From Lentisphaeria bacterium (GTDB lineage Bacteria > Verrucomicrobiota > Lentisphaeria > Oligosphaerales > Oligosphaeraceae), in NCBI GenBank assembly GCA_016303095.1, contig JAEDMH010000003.1, positions 1-55,181 on the forward strand: DNA of 55,181 nucleotides. Reading direction: 5' to 3'. The translations under genes were made by a program, and so were the position numbers. Positions 1-7,404 of this stretch are shown here, piece after piece. How positions within the stretch are numbered: position 1 is the first letter of the stretch; each line of letters opens with the position of its first letter. Below the pieces are notes generated by a model. The model was not told where the DNA came from. It made no database searches and saw only the letters and a program-made list of their open reading frames with translations.

Positions 1-20
1 TCCCCCGCAAGCGGGGGGGA
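1..20. repeat. GC hairpin, palindrome with AA centre
   Basis: A perfect inverted repeat CCCCCGC-AA-GCGGGGG lies at the left edge of the window. The architecture (7-bp arms around a 2-nt AA centre) is the same as that of the palindromes at 52865-53217 although the arm sequence differs. It sits downstream of pyrD in the direction of transcription, so it could also help end that transcript, but it has no clear T tract. Confidence 0.6.
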
Positions 21-30
21 AAATCGAAGG

Positions 31-74
31 TCTAGAGATTCTAGAAATTCTAGAGGTTCTAGAAATCTAGAAAT
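31..74. repeat. 9-bp tandem repeat, TCTAGARAT type
   Basis: About five consecutive copies of a 9-bp unit, each starting with the palindrome TCTAGA, begin at 31, 40, 49, 58 and 66; the fourth copy is one base short. TCTAGA recurs with a degenerate inverted partner at 53269-53274, next to the other copy of the dispersed repeat found at 85-111. No function can be assigned. Confidence 0.8.
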
Positions 75-84
75 CCCCTTGCAT

Positions 85-111
85 CGGTTCGTGTACCCCG
101 CATGTCCCGCC
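85..111 (+). repeat. Dispersed repeat, copy 1
   Basis: This 27-bp segment starts CGGTTCGTGTACCCC and ends in a 16-mer, CCCCGCATGTCCCGCC (96-111), that recurs exactly at 52974-52989. The whole segment recurs with three small indels at 53231-53257. It ends six bases before the pyrD stop codon, so it abuts the 3' end of that gene. Confidence 0.7.
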
Positions 112-116
112 TCTTC

Positions 117-1040
117 TTATCGTTGGAGGGTGCCGATGATTTCGGTCACGGATTGGATATTGTGGGCATCCAGCCATTCCTCCATTTCCTGGGGGATAGT
201 GAGGAGGCATTGGGGGTTGACGAAGATGGCGGTTCCCACGCCCACGGCGGTAGCGCCGGCCATCATGAATTCCAGGGCGTCTTTGCCGTTGAAGACTCCT
301 CCCATGCCGATAATAGGCACTTGGGGGACGGCCTGGTGGGCTTCATAGACCTTGAGCAGGGCGACAGGCTTGAGGGCGGGGCCGGAGAATCCGCCGGTGA
401 AATTGGCCAGTCGGCTACGTCGGGTTTCCAGGTCGATGGAGAGTCCGGTGAGCGTATTGATCAAGGAGAGCATATGGGAGCCGGCATCCACCACGGCTTT
501 GGCGAAATCGGCGATATGGGTCACATTGGGGGAGAGTTTGGTGATGAGGGGGAGGGTGGTGGCGGCCCGGACGGCAGCGACCACCTTGGCGGCCTCCCGG
601 GGATCTGTGCCGAAGGCGATGCCTCCCGCCTTCACATTGGGGCAGGAAATATTGATTTCCAGGGCGGCAATTCCCTCCTTTTCCTCTTCCAGACGGGCCG
701 CCACCTCTCCGTATTGCTCCACGGTGCGTCCCCAGATGTTGACGATGACGGGGCAGGGTAGCGTGCGGAGGCGGGGAAGATACTGGGGGGCATGGATAAA
801 CTTTTCGATGCCGGGGTTTTCCAGTCCGATGGCATTGAGGATTCCCCCGAAGACCTCGGTGGTGCGGGGCATGGGATTGCCGGGATTCTCGAAGGGAGAG
901 ACTCCCTTGACTGTGATGGCACCCTGCTTTTCCGCGGGCACCAGGGAGGCGTATTCCTCCCCGTAGCCGAAGGTGCCCGAGGCGGTGATGATGGGATTGC
1001 GCAGGGGGATGCCCCCGAGATTCACGGAGAGGTCAGCCAT
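117..1040 (-). CDS. pyrD: Dihydroorotate dehydrogenase, class 1B-like
   Basis: Cytosolic FMN enzyme of pyrimidine synthesis that oxidises dihydroorotate to orotate. The 307-residue protein has the class 1 features: the N-terminal NPIITASGTFGYG segment, NISCPN with the presumed catalytic Cys133, the FMN-phosphate loop around IIGMGGVFNGKDALEFMMAGA and the C-terminal AVGVGTAIF. Length and sequence fit class 1B (NAD-linked, normally partnered by the iron-sulphur subunit PyrK); no pyrK is visible in the window. It is the last gene of a tight minus-strand run, 33 nt after ruvC. The start follows a CTTCTCCC leader with no Shine-Dalgarno, the common pattern here. Assignment to pyrD is secure; the 1B subclass is inferred from sequence resemblance. 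Confidence 0.95.
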   Translation of the reverse strand: MADLSVNLGGIPLRNPIITASGTFGYGEEYASLVPAEKQGAITVKGVSPFENPGNPMPRTTEVFGGILNAIGLENPGIEKFIHAPQYLPRLRTLPCPVIVNIWGRTVEQYGEVAARLEEEKEGIAALEINISCPNVKAGGIAFGTDPREAAKVVAAVRAATTLPLITKLSPNVTHIADFAKAVVDAGSHMLSLINTLTGLSIDLETRRSRLANFTGGFSGPALKPVALLKVYEAHQAVPQVPIIGMGGVFNGKDALEFMMAGATAVGVGTAIFVNPQCLLTIPQEMEEWLDAHNIQSVTEIIGTLQR

Positions 1041-1073
1041 GGGAGAAGGGGAGGGGGGGAGAGTGTGGGAGGG

Positions 1074-1739
1074 TCAGAGAGGCTTTTCCAGTTCCACAGC
1101 GGGATTCATTAGGGCGGCCGCATGGCAGATGGCCAGAGCCAGGGCATCGGTGGAGTCGTTGGCCAGATTCTCCACCCGGATGCGCAGCAGGCGGGAGACC
1201 ATGAGGGCCACCTGTTCTTTGGTGGAATCTCCTCGCCCCGCCACCACCTGCTTCACCCGGCGGGGAGCGTATTCGTATACCGGCAGCTGGGCCTCCGCCA
1301 ACACCCCCAGCACCGCACCCCGGGAGGTGCCCAGCAGGATGGCGGTGCGGGCGTTCTTGCAATAAAAGCCGCCTTCTATGGCGGCGGCATCGGGAGAGTA
1401 GCGCTCAATCAGTCCCTTGATGGCGTTGTTGAGATGGCGCATGCAGTCCGTGATGGAGGCGGAGGGGGGATTGATGATCACCCCGCAGTCCACCGCAATC
1501 CATTTCTTCCCCACCACGTCCACGATGCCCCAGCCCGTCTTTCGCAGGGCGGTGTCCATGCCCAAGACCCGCACTTTGCCCTGAACCCCTGCGGCGTCCA
1601 CCACGGCAGGCAGAGCGGATTTTCGGGGGAGTTCCCGCACCTCCCAGGGACCGGTCTTGGGGGCGCTCTTCTCTCCCCGTCCCCGGGCCTGGGAAGCCTC
1701 CAGCAGCGCCTGGAGACGCTCGTCGTTCTTCATGCCCAT
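1074..1739 (-). CDS. ruvC: Holliday junction resolvase RuvC with N-terminal extension
   Basis: Endonuclease that resolves four-way junctions with RuvAB during recombination repair. The RuvC core begins near residue 56 (VRVLGMDTALRKTGWG). The four acidic residues are present: Asp62, Glu122 (AAIEGGF), Asp195 and Asp198 (NDSTDALALAICHA). At 221 residues it is about 50 residues longer than a typical RuvC; the extra N-terminal part is polar, lacks an obvious fold, and may be partly untranslated if a later start is used. ATG codons lie at residues 1 and 3; neither has a Shine-Dalgarno, but the first follows CTTCTCCC as in neighbouring genes. It sits between an ABC ATPase and pyrD, without ruvA or ruvB. 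Confidence 0.92.
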   Translation of the reverse strand: MGMKNDERLQALLEASQARGRGEKSAPKTGPWEVRELPRKSALPAVVDAAGVQGKVRVLGMDTALRKTGWGIVDVVGKKWIAVDCGVIINPPSASITDCMRHLNNAIKGLIERYSPDAAAIEGGFYCKNARTAILLGTSRGAVLGVLAEAQLPVYEYAPRRVKQVVAGRGDSTKEQVALMVSRLLRIRVENLANDSTDALALAICHAAALMNPAVELEKPL

Positions 1740-1790
1740 GGGAGAAGGGGGGGGGAAGGGAGAAGTCTAGCCCTCTTGGAGGAGGGAAGA

Positions 1791-3002
1791 CTACTTCAGC
1801 TTAAGGTTGGAGAGCTTCTTGTTCAGCTCTTCCCGGGCCTGGGCGTCGGCTTCCGCCTTGGCCTGGGCGTCGGCCTTGGCCTGCTCATCTTCGCTGGGCT
1901 GTTCCTGGGCGGTCAGTTCTTCCAGCTTCTGGCGCTTGGCCTCTTCCTTGGCCTGGGCGGCGGCCCGGAGCTGGGCCTCGGCCCGGGCGGCCTCCGCCCG
2001 ACGCTTCTCCTCCTCCTCCCGTCCCTGGAGAGCCTGGAGGATTTCCTGTCCGCTGGCGGGAGCGTCCTTGCGGAGATATTCGGGCATGGCGCCGGGGGCG
2101 TGGGCGCCGGCGGTGGAGAGCTTTTGCTCCGTGGCCTTGCGCACCACATCCAGGAAGTAGCTTTCCAGATCCATGCCGGGATGATCCACCTGGATGCAGG
2201 AAGGATCCTTCACGCCGTGGGCCTGGAGGAAATCCTGCAATTCCTTCAAGGTCTGCTCGGAGAGTCTGGGAGTGACGATCTGGGTCTTGTCTTCCTGGCG
2301 CAGGATATCCTCCAGGAGGCCCTGGGCCCGGATCTGTCCGCCGTAGAGCACCACCACCCGCTGGCACACATCCTGGACATCCGCCAGGAGATGGCTGCAG
2401 AGGATGACCGTCTTGCCCCGGCTGGCCAGGAGGCGGATCACGTCCTTCACCTCCCGGCATCCGATGGGATCCAGGCCGCTGGTGGGTTCGTCCAGGATCA
2501 CCAGATCGGGGTCGTTGACCAGAGCCTGGGCCAGTCCGATGCGCCGGGCCATGCCCTTGGAGAACTCGCCCACGGGGCGGTCCACGGCGTGGGCCAGGCC
2601 CACCATTTCCAGGAGCTGGCTGGCCCGTTCCTTGCGCTGATCGGCCTCCAGGCCGAAGAGGGCCCCGTAGAAATCCAGGGTTTCGAAGGCGGTGAGGTAC
2701 TTATAGAGATAGGTTTCCTCGGGGAGATAGCCGATGCGGCTCTTCATGGAGACATTCTGGGGATCCTGTCCGAAGACCTTCAGTTCTCCCCGGGTGGGGT
2801 AGAGGAGTCCCAGAATCATTTTGATGGTGGTGGATTTTCCGGAGCCGTTGGGTCCCAGGAGGCCAAAGACCTCGCCCTTCCGGATTTGGAGATCCAGGCC
2901 ATTGACGGCCCTGGCCTTGGGGCGATTCCAGAAATCCTTGAAGATTTTGGTCAGGCCGACCGCCTCCACCACCAGTTCTTCCTTGCGATTCACGTCTGCC
3001 AT
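1791..3002 (-). CDS. ABC transporter ATP-binding protein with Ala/Glu-rich tail
   Basis: ATPase subunit of an ABC-2-type exporter (CcmA/GldA-like). The Walker A GPNGSGKS is at 50-57, the Q-loop region reads IGYLPEE, the signature FSKGM is at about 147-151, Walker B LVILDEP at 167-173 and the switch His at 204. After the nucleotide-binding domain comes a region of about 100 residues and then a highly charged Ala/Glu/Lys/Gln tail (roughly 320-403), predicted helical or coiled coil, which is unusual for such subunits. No permease gene is adjacent: upstream is the P-type ATPase (57-nt gap), downstream is ruvC. The partner is either elsewhere, or the ATPase works with the membrane proteins of this operon. 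The substrate is unknown. Confidence 0.88.
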   Translation of the reverse strand: MADVNRKEELVVEAVGLTKIFKDFWNRPKARAVNGLDLQIRKGEVFGLLGPNGSGKSTTIKMILGLLYPTRGELKVFGQDPQNVSMKSRIGYLPEETYLYKYLTAFETLDFYGALFGLEADQRKERASQLLEMVGLAHAVDRPVGEFSKGMARRIGLAQALVNDPDLVILDEPTSGLDPIGCREVKDVIRLLASRGKTVILCSHLLADVQDVCQRVVVLYGGQIRAQGLLEDILRQEDKTQIVTPRLSEQTLKELQDFLQAHGVKDPSCIQVDHPGMDLESYFLDVVRKATEQKLSTAGAHAPGAMPEYLRKDAPASGQEILQALQGREEEEKRRAEAARAEAQLRAAAQAKEEAKRQKLEELTAQEQPSEDEQAKADAQAKAEADAQAREELNKKLSNLKLK

Positions 3003-3059
3003 AATGGGAAATGGGTTCTCTTGCGGGGATTTGTCTATGCTAGGGAAAAGGCTTGCGGA

Positions 3060-5033
3060 TTAGGAGCGGGGCTCCTTTTCCTGGGAAACGGCGTCCGCTT
3101 CCAGGCTTTCGCCGGAGCGCACCAGACGCGCGCTGTTGAAGATGACCAGGAGGCTGGAGACGGTGTGGATCAAGGCGGCCCCGATGGGGCCCAGATCGCC
3201 GGCGATGGCAAAGTAGACGCCCACCGTGATGAAGGTGAGGCCCACTGCCAGATTCTGGTTCATGAGCATCCGGGTCTGGCGGGCCAATCCGATGAAGAAG
3301 GGAATGCGCCGCAGGTCGTTGTTCATCAAGGCCACGGAGGCGGATTGGACGGCGATGTCGCTGCCGAAGGCGCCCATGGCCATGCCGATGTCGCCGGCGG
3401 CCAGAGCCGGGGCGTCGTTGACGCCGTCGCCCACCACGGCCACGATGTTGCCTTCCTGCTTCAGCTGGGTCACCACCCTGGCCTTTTCCTCGGGGAGGCA
3501 GCCGGCGTAGACCTCGGTGATGCCCACCTTCCGGGCCACCACATCCGCCACCTGCTGGTTGTCACCGGTGACCATGCAGCAGTGTTCCACGCCCATTTCC
3601 TTCAAGTTGGCCACCGCTTCCTCGGTCACGGAGCGGATGGCGTCCTGGAGTCCGATCCAGCCCAGGGGCTTGCCGTCGCAGGCCACGGTGACGATGGACA
3701 TGCCTTCCTTTTCCACCCGCTGGCGGCTTTCCTCCAGGGAGGAGACATCCACTCCCTGTTCCGCCAGCCAGGAGGCGCGTCCCACCAGGCAGGCCTTTCC
3801 GTCCACCAGGGCGGAGACCCCCTTGCCGGGGATTTCCTCGTATTTCTCGGGGGTCACCACATCGATGCCCACCTTGGCGGCCAGTTTTTTGATGGCCACG
3901 GCGGTGGGGTGGTTGGAGTGGTGTTCCACGGAGACGGCCACCTGGACCAGCTGGGCCAGGTCTCCATCGCTGACGGGTTCCAGGCGGGAGACCTCCAGAT
4001 TTCCCTCGGTGAGGGTGCCGGTCTTGTCGAAGATGACGGCCTTGATCTTGGCCACCAGTTCGATTTGGGAGACATCCTTGATGAGGATGCCCAGGCGGGA
4101 GGCGGCGGAGATGGCGGCGATGACGGCGGAGGGATGGGCCAGCACCAGGGCGGCGGGCACGGCCATGACCAGCACGGCGATGACCCGGCTCATGTCATTG
4201 GTGACAAACCAGGTGAGGCCGGCAATCATCAGCACCACGGGAGTGTAGTAGCCGATGTATTGGTCGATCATCCTCTGGATGGGCATCTTGGACTGCTCGG
4301 CGTCGGCGATGAGGTTCCGGACCTTTCCCAGGGTGGTGTCGGTGCCCTTCCGGGTTACCTGGAAATCCACCAGGCCGGTGAGGTTCAGGGTGCCCGCGTA
4401 GACCTCGTCCCCCACTCCCTTGTCCGTGGGAAGACTTTCGCCGGTGATGGAGGCCTGGTTCACCGTGGAGACGCCCTGGATGATCTTGCCGTCCGCCGGG
4501 AAGTTTTCGCCGGGGCGGACGCGGCAGGTGTCCCCCACGTTCAGGTCGTGGATGGCGTCGCACTGTTCCTCTGTGCCATCCTTCTTGAGGCGTCGGGCGG
4601 TGCGTGGGGTCATGCGGACCACGGCCTCGATGGCGGCCTCGGCGCCGATGGCGGTGCGCTTCTCAATGGTGATGGAGATCAGCATGAAGAAGGCCACGGC
4701 GCCGGCGGTGCGGTAGTTGCTGGGGCCGGAGGCGAAGGCTCCCAGGAGGGCCAAGGCCACCAGTTCGTTCATGCCCACCACTCCCCGGAAGAGGTCGCGC
4801 CCCGCTTCCCAGTAGATGGGAATGGAGAGAATGACGGCGCCCACCAGGGCGAAAAGATCCATGGTGAACTGGTCGATGCTGTTGGCGAAGAACAGCCCCG
4901 CCAGATAGGAGTCCAGGACAAGGATTCCGCCGAAGAGGGCAGCGCCCAGCCGTCCCATGTCGGAGCGGGTGACCCGGGTGACGGCGGTGGTGGAGGAGTT
5001 GGCTTTGGCGGGGGAGGGGGTTGGGTCTGCCAT
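3060..5033 (-). CDS. P1B-like (heavy-metal family) P-type ATPase lacking the CPC motif
   Basis: Membrane cation pump, 657 residues from the ATG at 5033, chosen because it follows the local CCC-ATG pattern; an in-frame ATG at 5066 would add 11 residues. It has all catalytic P-type signatures: TGES (197-200), DKTGT with the phosphorylated Asp (336-340), an HP motif (SNHPTA), TGDN and GDGVNDAPAL near the C-terminus, and about six to eight membrane segments in the P1B layout. There is no N-terminal HMA metal-binding domain. The membrane motif normally reading CPC, SPC or CPH reads VPA (292-294, AVPAALVLAHP), so the usual metal ligands are missing. Substrate prediction from the family is therefore unsafe. 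It lies between an SPFH gene and an ABC ATPase gene. Confidence 0.9.
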   Translation of the reverse strand: MADPTPSPAKANSSTTAVTRVTRSDMGRLGAALFGGILVLDSYLAGLFFANSIDQFTMDLFALVGAVILSIPIYWEAGRDLFRGVVGMNELVALALLGAFASGPSNYRTAGAVAFFMLISITIEKRTAIGAEAAIEAVVRMTPRTARRLKKDGTEEQCDAIHDLNVGDTCRVRPGENFPADGKIIQGVSTVNQASITGESLPTDKGVGDEVYAGTLNLTGLVDFQVTRKGTDTTLGKVRNLIADAEQSKMPIQRMIDQYIGYYTPVVLMIAGLTWFVTNDMSRVIAVLVMAVPAALVLAHPSAVIAAISAASRLGILIKDVSQIELVAKIKAVIFDKTGTLTEGNLEVSRLEPVSDGDLAQLVQVAVSVEHHSNHPTAVAIKKLAAKVGIDVVTPEKYEEIPGKGVSALVDGKACLVGRASWLAEQGVDVSSLEESRQRVEKEGMSIVTVACDGKPLGWIGLQDAIRSVTEEAVANLKEMGVEHCCMVTGDNQQVADVVARKVGITEVYAGCLPEEKARVVTQLKQEGNIVAVVGDGVNDAPALAAGDIGMAMGAFGSDIAVQSASVALMNNDLRRIPFFIGLARQTRMLMNQNLAVGLTFITVGVYFAIAGDLGPIGAALIHTVSSLLVIFNSARLVRSGESLEADAVSQEKEPRS

Positions 5034-5127
5034 GGGAACCTGAAGGAAGGGGGGGAGGGGAGTCATCCGCCGTCATCCTGTGTGTGGGGGGAGGGAGAGG
5101 CGGGGGAAGAGCGTGCGGGAGTGGGGG

Positions 5128-6384
5128 TTATTCCCTGGATTTCTCTCCTGTGGGCTGGGCGGAGGCGGGGGCGTAGGAGGCTTCCTGCCCCAGGGGGGTG
5201 GCGTCCTGCTGCCGCTCCTCGGGAACTTGGGAGATTTGGAGGCGGAGCTGTTGCTGGGTGCCGTCGGGGGTTTGGTGGAGGATGTATTTGTTGGGCACTC
5301 CCCGGAGCATGTCCCGGATGGCGTTGGCGTAGAGGACGGTGATGGTGGAGCGGGGGTTTTTGGCGTATTCCGCCTGGATGGAGGAGAAGTATTGGGCCTG
5401 GGCCTGGAGTTCGCCCACCACGGTTTCCTGATAGGCCTTGGCCTCGTTGATGAGGCGGTCGCAGGTGGCGTTGGCCTGGGCCATCACCTGGTTGGCGTAG
5501 GTGCTGGCGTTCTGGATGAGGGTCTGGCGGTTTCGTTCGCTGGCATTGACCTGGTTGAAGGCCTGGAGGGCGGCCGCGGGGGGCTGGTAGATGCCCACCA
5601 GGGTGACCGTCTGCAATTGGATGCCCAAGCCCACTTCCTCCACAATCTTGGACAGACGGGCCCGAATCCGGTCTTCCAGGCGGACGGTGGCCTCTCCTCC
5701 CTTGCCATCGGGCACCAGGCGGCTGGTGCGGATCAGATCCTCCGTGGTCCAGTTGGCGGTCTCGGAGAGGACGGCATCCGCCAGCATGTTCCGGATCATC
5801 AGCTCATGGCCCCGGAGGCGATCCTGGGTCTTCACCTGTTCGGAGGAGGGGAGATAGAAGGTGGTGGAGCCCGTGGTGTTGTTGTCGTCGTAGAAGTTCA
5901 GGTAGTAGCTGGCGGGATCTTCCACCCGGTAGGAGACCACCCATTCCGCATGGAAGATGTGCATGTCTCCGGAGACCAGATAGCCATCCACGCCGTTGCG
6001 CAGTTCCCGGGCGCTGGCGCCGGCCATGTTGCCGCTGGGATTGACCCAGGCCTTGAAGGTGTTTCCCGTGGAGACGGAGATGGACTTGTTGGCGGGCACC
6101 AGGATCACCTCGTCCACGGGATAGGGGTAGGACCAATACCATTTTCCGCTTTGGAGGATGGGGGAGTCGCCGGTGTCTGTGGCGTGTTTTTGGAGGACGC
6201 CGAAGCGCAGGAGCATGGCCTCGTACTGTTCCTCCACCCGGATGATGCCGCTGAAGACGAAGTAGTAGATGAAGACGCCGGCGATGAGGGTCAGGAAGCA
6301 GAAGAAGAGGATGCGGAGCATCCTGGTCAGGCTAGCCATGCCCGTGGCCTGGGGAGTCTCGGAGGCGTGGGGTTGGGATTCCAT
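5128..6384 (-). CDS. SPFH/band-7 protein (HflK/HflC-like), third of three
   Basis: Membrane-anchored SPFH protein of 418 residues: a polar N-terminus, one membrane segment at about 24-45, then an SPFH domain starting at RVEEQYEAMLLRFG and a long helical region rich in Ala, Gln and Glu (about 280-360), typical of stomatin/HflK oligomers. The C-terminal tail is polar. It has one of the few clear Shine-Dalgarno sequences in this half of the window (GGGAGGAG before ATG). It starts 24 nt after the end of the second SPFH gene and is followed by the P-type ATPase. HflK/HflC of E. coli modulate FtsH; no ftsH is seen here, so a protease role is not implied. Confidence 0.85.
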   Translation of the reverse strand: MESQPHASETPQATGMASLTRMLRILFFCFLTLIAGVFIYYFVFSGIIRVEEQYEAMLLRFGVLQKHATDTGDSPILQSGKWYWSYPYPVDEVILVPANKSISVSTGNTFKAWVNPSGNMAGASARELRNGVDGYLVSGDMHIFHAEWVVSYRVEDPASYYLNFYDDNNTTGSTTFYLPSSEQVKTQDRLRGHELMIRNMLADAVLSETANWTTEDLIRTSRLVPDGKGGEATVRLEDRIRARLSKIVEEVGLGIQLQTVTLVGIYQPPAAALQAFNQVNASERNRQTLIQNASTYANQVMAQANATCDRLINEAKAYQETVVGELQAQAQYFSSIQAEYAKNPRSTITVLYANAIRDMLRGVPNKYILHQTPDGTQQQLRLQISQVPEERQQDATPLGQEASYAPASAQPTGEKSRE

Positions 6385-6408
6385 GGTGATGTCTCCTCCC
6401 GCCGGGGG

Positions 6409-7344
6409 CTACTGCTGGTTGTTCTGGAGGGTGTCCAGAGCCTGGGGGGTCAGCAGATTGAAGGGGGCGGTGGTGGTGTCCAGGATCAGGGTGTCCTTTT
6501 CTCCCAGGGATCCCTTCAGGGCCTCCAGATTGCGGAGGAAGCTGGCCAATTCGGGGTTCTGGGAGAAGACCCGGTAGGCCTCGGCGGCCTGGGCGTCTCC
6601 TTCGCCCCGAATCTTGGTGGCCTCCGCCTGGGCTTTGGCCAGCATCTTCTGGGCCTCGGTGTTGGCGTCGCTGCGGATGCGCTCCGCCTCGGCCTGCCCC
6701 TCCACCTCGAACCGCTTGGCCTTGGCCTCCCGCTCGGAGACCATGGCGGCGAAGATGTTCTGGGTGACGGCGGCGGGGAAGCCCAGCTGGCGGAAGCCAA
6801 TGCGCACAATGTCGATGCCAAACTGCTTCAGCACGCTGTCATGGATGGCCTCCCGCATCTCCTCTTCAATGCGGGAGAGGACGCTGGTGCCGTCCTGTTC
6901 GCTGACCATGTCGGAGAAGGCATAGCGGGAGATGACGGCGGAGCGGGCGCCCCGGACCTCGTCGGAGAGTTTCCGTTCGGCGGCCTCGGTGGAATCCAGG
7001 GAGCGCAGGAAGGTCTTGGGGTCCTTCACCCTCCAGAGGACATAGGTGGAGATGACGATCTGCTGGTTGTCGCTGGTCATGTACTGTTCGTCGTGTCCCA
7101 CGGCCAGCTCGTAGCATTGGATGCGTTTGTCATGGCGCCAGATGGAGTTGACGAAGGGCCAGCGGAAATGGAGTCCGCTGCCGTATTCCACCAGTTCCCC
7201 GGAGTAGGTTTTCAGGAGGGCGTGTTCCGTTTCCTTCACCTGGAAGGTGACCATGACCACCAAGAAGATGGCCACCACCAGCAGGGCCAGGAGCACCACC
7301 GGCCAGTGTTTCGTCATCGTCTTCTTCTGCGTATCGTCTTTCAT
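6409..7344 (-). CDS. SPFH/band-7 protein, HflC-like, second of three
   Basis: A 311-residue protein with a short cytoplasmic N-terminus, one membrane helix at about 15-33, an SPFH domain beginning FQVKETEHALLKTYSGE, and a coiled-coil region with the usual HflC-type run (VSEREAKAKRFEVEGQAEAERIRSDA). Length and layout match HflC (about 330 residues). It is transcribed between the HflK-like gene (60 nt upstream) and a second HflK/C-like gene. An HflC-type partner next to an HflK-type protein suggests a hetero-oligomeric membrane ring or dome, by analogy with HflKC. Leader without Shine-Dalgarno. Confidence 0.87.
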   Translation of the reverse strand: MKDDTQKKTMTKHWPVVLLALLVVAIFLVVMVTFQVKETEHALLKTYSGELVEYGSGLHFRWPFVNSIWRHDKRIQCYELAVGHDEQYMTSDNQQIVISTYVLWRVKDPKTFLRSLDSTEAAERKLSDEVRGARSAVISRYAFSDMVSEQDGTSVLSRIEEEMREAIHDSVLKQFGIDIVRIGFRQLGFPAAVTQNIFAAMVSEREAKAKRFEVEGQAEAERIRSDANTEAQKMLAKAQAEATKIRGEGDAQAAEAYRVFSQNPELASFLRNLEALKGSLGEKDTLILDTTTAPFNLLTPQALDTLQNNQQ

Positions 7345-7404
7345 TGTCTTAGGGGAGGGGGGAGGTGTGCGTGAATGAGAGGGGGGATGCGGGGGAGGTT
7401 CGGC

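Noticed and set aside
1122..5342. A 1406-residue open frame on the plus strand
   Set aside because: It is codon-aligned antisense to ruvC, the ABC ATPase and the P-type ATPase, is Gly/His/Asp-rich without domains, and results from the lack of TTA, CTA and TCA in the real genes.
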